From Alitta virens (Eukaryota > Annelida > Polychaeta > Phyllodocida > Nereididae), in the NCBI GenBank assembly GCA_932294295.1, contig OW028584.1, positions 9,556,407 through 9,620,406 on the forward strand: DNA of 64,000 nt, in the 5' to 3' direction. Position numbers and translations under genes: made by a program. The notes beneath the pieces are model-generated. The model was not told where the DNA came from. It did not search any database and saw only the letters and a list, made by a program, of their open reading frames with translations. Shown in pieces: positions 59,401 to 64,000 of this stretch; the first letter of the stretch is position 1, and each line of letters begins with the position of its first letter.

Positions 59401-62400
59401 TAAGCTATGGTAAGCTATGGTAAACTATAGCTGTGGCTTCAGCTGCAGCTGGCTTCTGCTGACATCAGAGCTGGCTAATTTGCTTTGGCTAGCTATAGCC
59501 AAGTATGGTAAACTAAGGTAAACTATAGCTAGCCATGGCTGTGGCTGGCTGTGGCTGGCTGTGGTTAGCTCTGGCTAGATCTGGCTAGCTCTGGCTAGCT
59601 CTGGCTAGCTCTGGCTAAGTATGGTAAGCTATGGTAAACTATTGCTGTGGCCTGCTTCAGCTGGCTTTAGCTGGCTTCAGAGCTAGTTAAATTGCTTTGG
59701 CTAGCTATGGCTAAGTATGGTAAGCTATGGTAAGCTATGGTAAACAGTAGCTCTGGCTGGCTCTGGCTGGCTCTGGCTGGCTCTGGCTGGCTCTGGCTGG
59801 CTCTGGCTGGCTCTGGCTGGCTCTCCCTGGCTCTCCCTGGCTCGGGATGACTCTGGCTAACTCTAGCCAACTCTGGCTAGCCAGAGCAGTCTGCAGCTGG
59901 GATGATTGGCTAAGTCTAGCCAACTCTGGCTAGCCAGAGCAGGCTGCAGCTGGATTCAGATATATCTGGCTTCAGCTGGCTTCAGCTGGCTTCAGAGCTG
60001 GCTAATTTGCTTTGGCTAGGTATGGCCAAGTATGGTAAACTATGGTAAACTGTAGCTAGCCATGGCTGTGGCTCGCTGTGGCTGGCTCTGGCTAGCCCTG
60101 GCTGTGGCTGGCTGTGGCTGGCTGTGGTTAGCTCTGGCTAGATCTGGCTAGCTCTGGCAAGCTCTGGCTAAGTATGGTAAGCTATGGTAAACTATAGCTG
60201 TGGCTTCAGCTGCAGCTGGCTTCTGCTGGCTTCAGAGCTGTGGCTGGCTTCAGCTGGCTTTAGCTGGCTTCAGAGCTAGCTAAATTGCTTTGGCTAGCTA
60301 TGGCTAAGTATGATAAGCTGTGGTAAGCTATGGTAAACTATACCTTTGGCTGGCTGTGGCTGGCTGTGGCTCGCTGTGACTGGCTATGGCTGTCTCTGGC
60401 TAGCTCTGGCTAAGTATGGTAAGCTATGGTAAACTATGGCTGTGGCTGGCTGTGGATGGCTGTGGCTAGCTCTGGATAGCTCTGGATAAGTATGTTAAGT
60501 TATGGTAAGCTATGGTAAGCTTTGGTAGGCTATGGCAAACTATTGCTGTGGCTGGCTGTGGCTGGCTGTGGCTGGCTGTGGCTGGCTGTGGCTGGCTGTG
60601 GCTGGCTGTGGCTGGCTGTGGCTGGCTGTGGCAAGCTGTGGCTATCTGTGGCTAGCTCTGGCTAGCTCTGGCTAAGTATGGTAAGCTATGGTAAACTATG
60701 GCTGTGGCTGGCTGTGGCTGGCTGTGGCTGGCTGTGGCTGGCTGTGGCTGGCTGTGGCTGTGGCTAGCTAGCTCTGGCTAGCTCTGGCTAGCTCTGGCTA
60801 GCTCTGGCTAGCTCTGGCTAAGTATGGTAAACTATGGTAAACTGTGGTAAACTTTTTTAAACTATAGCTGTGGCTGGCTTCAGCTGGCTTCTGAGCTGGC
60901 TAATTTGCTTTGGCTAGCTATGGCTAAGTATGGTAAGCTATGGTAAGCAATGGTAAACTGTAGCTCTGGCTGGCTCGGGATGACTCTGGCTAATTCTAGC
61001 CACCTGGCTAGCCAGAACAGGCTGCAGCTGGGATGACTGGCTAACTCTAGCCAACTCTGGCTTGCCAGAGCAGGCTTCAGCTAGCTTTAGAGCTGGCTTC
61101 AGAGCTGGCTAATTTGCTTTGGCTTGCTATGGCCAAGTATGGTAAGCTATGGTAAGCTATGGTAAACTATGGTAAACTATAGCTGTGGCTTCAGCTGCAG
61201 CTGGCTTCTGCTGGCTTCAGAGCTGGCTAATTTGCTTTGGCTAGCTATAGCCAAGTATGATAAACTAAGGTAAACTATAGCTAGCCATGGCTGTGGCTGG
61301 GTGTGGCTGGCTGTGGCTGGCTGTGGCTAGCTCTGGCTAGATCTGGCTAGCTCTGGCTAGCTCTGGCTAGCTTTGGCTAAGTATGGTAAGCTATGGTAAA
61401 CAATGGTAAACTATTGCTGTGGCTGGCTTCAGCTGGCTTTACCTGGCTTCAGAGCTAGCTAAATTGCTTTGGCTAGCTATCGCTAAGTATGGTAAACTAT
61501 GGTAAGCTATGGTAAACTATACCTTTGGCTGGCTGTGGCTGGCTGTGGCTGGCTGTGGCTGGCTGTGGCTGGCTGTGGCTGGCTGTGGCTAGCTCTAGCT
61601 AGCTCTGGCTAGCTCTGGCTAGCTCTGGCTAGCTCTGGCTAGCTCTGGCTAGCTCTGGCTAGCTCTGGCTAAGTATGGTAAACTATGGTAAACTATGGTA
61701 AACTATTTTAAACTATAGCTGTGGCTGGCTTCAGCTGGCTTCAGAGCTGGCTAATTTGCTTTGGCTAGCTATGGCTAAGTATGGTAAGCTATGGTAAGCA
61801 ATGGTAAACTGTAGCTCTGGCTTGCTCGGGATGACTCTGGCTAATTCTAGCCACCTGGCTAGCCAGAACAGGCTGCAGCTGGGATGACTGGCTAACTCTA
61901 GCCAACTCTGGCTTGCCAGAGCAGGCTTCAGCTAGCTTTAGAGCTGGCTTCAGAGCTGGCTAATTTGCTTTGGCTTGCTATGGCCAAGTATGGTAAGCTA
62001 TGGTAAGCTATGGTAAACTATGGTAAACTATAGCTGTGGCTTCAGCTGCAGCTGGCTTCTGCTGGCTTCAGAGCTGGCTAATTTGCTTTGGCTAGCTATA
62101 GCCAAGTATGATAAACTAAGGTAAACTATAGCTAGCCATGGCTGTGGCTGGGTGTGGCTGGCTGTGGCTGGCTGTGGCTAGCTCTGGCTAGATCTGGCTA
62201 GCTCTGGCTAGCTCTGGCTAGCTTTGGCTAAGTATGGTAAGCTATGGTAAACAATGGTAAACTATTGCTGTGGCTGGCTTCAGCTGGCTTTACCTGGCTT
62301 CAGAGCTAGCTAAATTGCTTTGGCTAGCTATCGCTAAGTATGGTAAACTATGGTAAGCTCTGGTAAACTATACCTTTGGCTGGCTGTGGCTGGCTGTGGC

Positions 62401-64000
62401 TGGCTGTGGCTGGCTGTGGCTGGCTGTGGCTGGCTGTGGCTGGCTATGGTTGTCTCTGGCTAGCTCTGGCTAAGTATGGTAAGCTATGGTAAGCTATGGT
62501 AAACTATGGCTGTGGCTGGCTGTGGATGGCTGTGGCTAGCTCTGGCTAGCTCTGGCTAGCTCTGGCTAGCTCTGGCTAGCTCTGGATAAGTATGTTAGGC
62601 TATGGTAAGCTATGGTAAGCTTTGGTAAACTATGGCAAACTATAGCTTTGTCTGGCTGTGTCTGGCTGTGGCTGGCTGTGTCTGGCTGTGGCTGGCTGTG
62701 GCTGGCTGTGGCTGGCTGTGGCTAGCTCTGGCTAGCTCTGGCTAGCTCTGGCTAGCTCTGGCTAGCTCTGGCTAAGTATGGTAAGCTATGGTAAGCTATG
62801 GTAAACTATGGAAAACTATGGAAAACTAAGGTAAACTATAGCTGTGGCTGGCTTCAGCTGGCTTCAGAGCTGGCTAATTTGCTTTGGCGGGCCAAGGCTA
62901 AGTATAGTAAGCTATGGTAAGCTATGGTAAGGTTTGGTTAACTATAGCAAACTATAGCTGTGGCTAGCTCTGGCTAGCTCTGGCTAAGTATGGTAAGCTA
63001 TGGTAAGCTATGGTAAGCTATGGCAAGCTATGGTAAACTATGGTAAACTATGGTAAACTATGGTAAACTATAGCGGTGGCTGGCTTCAGCTGGTTTCAGG
63101 GCTGTCTAATATGCTTTGGCTAGCCATGGCTTAGTATGGTAAACTATGATAAGCTATGGTAAACTGTAGCTCTGGCTAGCTCTGGCTAAGTATGGTAAGC
63201 TATGGTAAGCTATGGCAAGCTATGGTAAGCTATGGTAAACTATGGTAAACTATGGTAAACTATGGTAAACTATAGCGGTGGCTGGCTTCAGCTGGTTTCA
63301 GGGCTGTCTAATATGCTTTGGCTAGCCATGGCTTAGTATGGTAAACTATGATAAGCTATGGTAAACTATAGCTCTGGCTGGCTCTGGCTGGCTCTAGCTA
63401 CCTGGCTGGCTCTGGCTGGCTCTGGCTGGCTCTGGCTGGCTCTGGCTGGCTCTGGCTGGCTCTGGCTGGCTCTGGCTGGCTCGGGATAAGTATGGTAAGC
63501 TATGGTAAGCTATGGTAAGCTATGGTAAACAATAGCTGTGGCTGGCTCTGGCTAGCTCTGGCTAGCTTTGGCTAAGTATGGTAGGCTATGGTAAGCTATG
63601 GTAAACTATGGTAACCTATGGTAAACTATAGCTGTGGCTGGCTTCAGCTGGCTTCAGAGCTGGCTAATTTGCTTTGGCTAGCTATGGCTAAGTATGGTAA
63701 GCTATGGTAAGCTATGGTAAACTATAGCTGTGGCTTCAGCTGCAGCTGGCTTCTGCAGGCTTCAGAGCTGTGGCTGGCTTCAGCTGGCTTTAGCTGGCTT
63801 CAGAGCTAGCTAAATTGCTTTGGCTAGCTATGGCAAAGTATGGTAAGCTGTCGTAAGCTATGGTAAACTATACCTTTGGCTGGCTGTGGCTTGCTGTGGC
63901 TCGCTGTGACTGGCTATGGCTGTCTCTGGCTAGCTCTGGCTAAGTATGGTAAGCTATGGTAAACTATGGCTGTGGCTGGCTGTGGATGGCTGTGGCTAGC

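Larger units (their letters stand above)
12512..64000. repeat. Hierarchical satellite array built from 10-bp words (at least 51.5 kb)
   Basis: From GCTAGCAGTATGG to the end of the window the sequence is one tandem array. The words CTGTGGCTGG, CTCTGGCTAG, CTCTGGCTGG, CTTCAGCTGG, CTATGGTAAG and CTATGGTAAA recur in runs of 2-10. All align to one decamer, roughly C-T-N-T-G-G-C-T-R-G. Runs are joined by recurrent non-decameric cassettes, and sets of runs and cassettes form larger repeated units (about 1.2-1.3 kb and several kb). CpG is scarce, and the plus strand carries more G than C in most words. Short minus-strand frames of 60-80 codons, with 10-residue repeats rich in S, Q, P, E, A and R, arise from the decamer and look non-coding. 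There is no unique gene island inside the array. The right end is not reached. Confidence 0.97.

Noticed and set aside
17830..59923. About 15 open frames of 60-80 codons in the satellite as proteins with decapeptide repeats
   Set aside because: A 10-bp repeat read in any stop-free frame gives a 10-residue periodicity. The frames are short, lack unique sequence and vary with decamer number, so they are best seen as by-products.
12512..64000. CRISPR array
   Set aside because: There are no unique spacers between constant repeats; the sequence between words is itself repetitive, and the context is eukaryotic.
12512..64000. Telomeric array or CENP-B-box satellite
   Set aside because: No TTAGGG-like tandem units occur, and I see no sequence fitting the CENP-B box pattern TTCGnnnnAnnCGGG in the cassettes.

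Overview
This is nuclear DNA from a eukaryote, most likely an invertebrate animal. The sequence gives three reasons: a decayed non-LTR retrotransposon with an APE-type endonuclease and reverse transcriptase; a broken protein-primed family-B DNA polymerase of the kind carried by Maverick/Polinton elements and adintovirus-like elements; and abundant tetranucleotide microsatellites beside a huge satellite array. I see no intact host gene, no rRNA or tRNA gene and no CRISPR array. The species cannot be told from the sequence.

Layout. Positions 1-1900 are AT-rich non-coding DNA with simple repeats and two small degenerate tandem repeats. Positions 1902-2499 are a nearly perfect 299-bp tandem duplication that carries the last codons of the polymerase. 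Positions 2437-10307 (minus strand) hold the polymerase pseudogene. It has an R/G-rich N-terminal region, Cys-rich zinc-ribbon-like segments, three exonuclease motifs, polymerase motifs A and B and the extreme C-terminus. It is broken by frameshifts, stops and an internal deletion that removes motif C. A 4,288-bp CR1/L2/Jockey-like LINE (3207-7494, plus strand) has inserted into it between motifs A and B, leaving a 38-bp target-site duplication with one mismatch. The LINE itself is dead, but it keeps ORF1, endonuclease and reverse transcriptase motifs, a 3' stem-loop and a (TTCAATAAA)4 tail. Positions 10308-12511 are non-coding, with long GATT, CATT and TCTA/TCTG microsatellites and a candidate inverted-repeat-bounded element (11439-12221).

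From 12512 to the end of the window (about 51.5 kb, still continuing) the DNA is one satellite array. Nearly all of it is built from related 10-bp words (CTGTGGCTGG, CTCTGGCTAG, CTCTGGCTGG, CTTCAGCTGG, CTATGGTAAG/A). These are interrupted by a few non-decameric cassettes, of which the most striking carry clusters of TGGCTA/TAGCCA dyads. Organisation is hierarchical: 10-bp words, then modules of a few hundred bp, then about 1.2-1.3 kb units, then blocks of several kb duplicated at offsets such as 3,743, 5,418, 6,345 and 9,001 bp. Local recombination products (hybrid cassettes, a 53-bp deletion between short direct repeats, changes of whole decamers) are visible. The array has no credible gene and is the most unusual feature of the window.

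The genic remnants do not work together as a pathway. They are layered mobile-element debris: a polymerase-bearing element first, a LINE inserted into it later, and local duplication of its 3' end, all next to a large recombining satellite.
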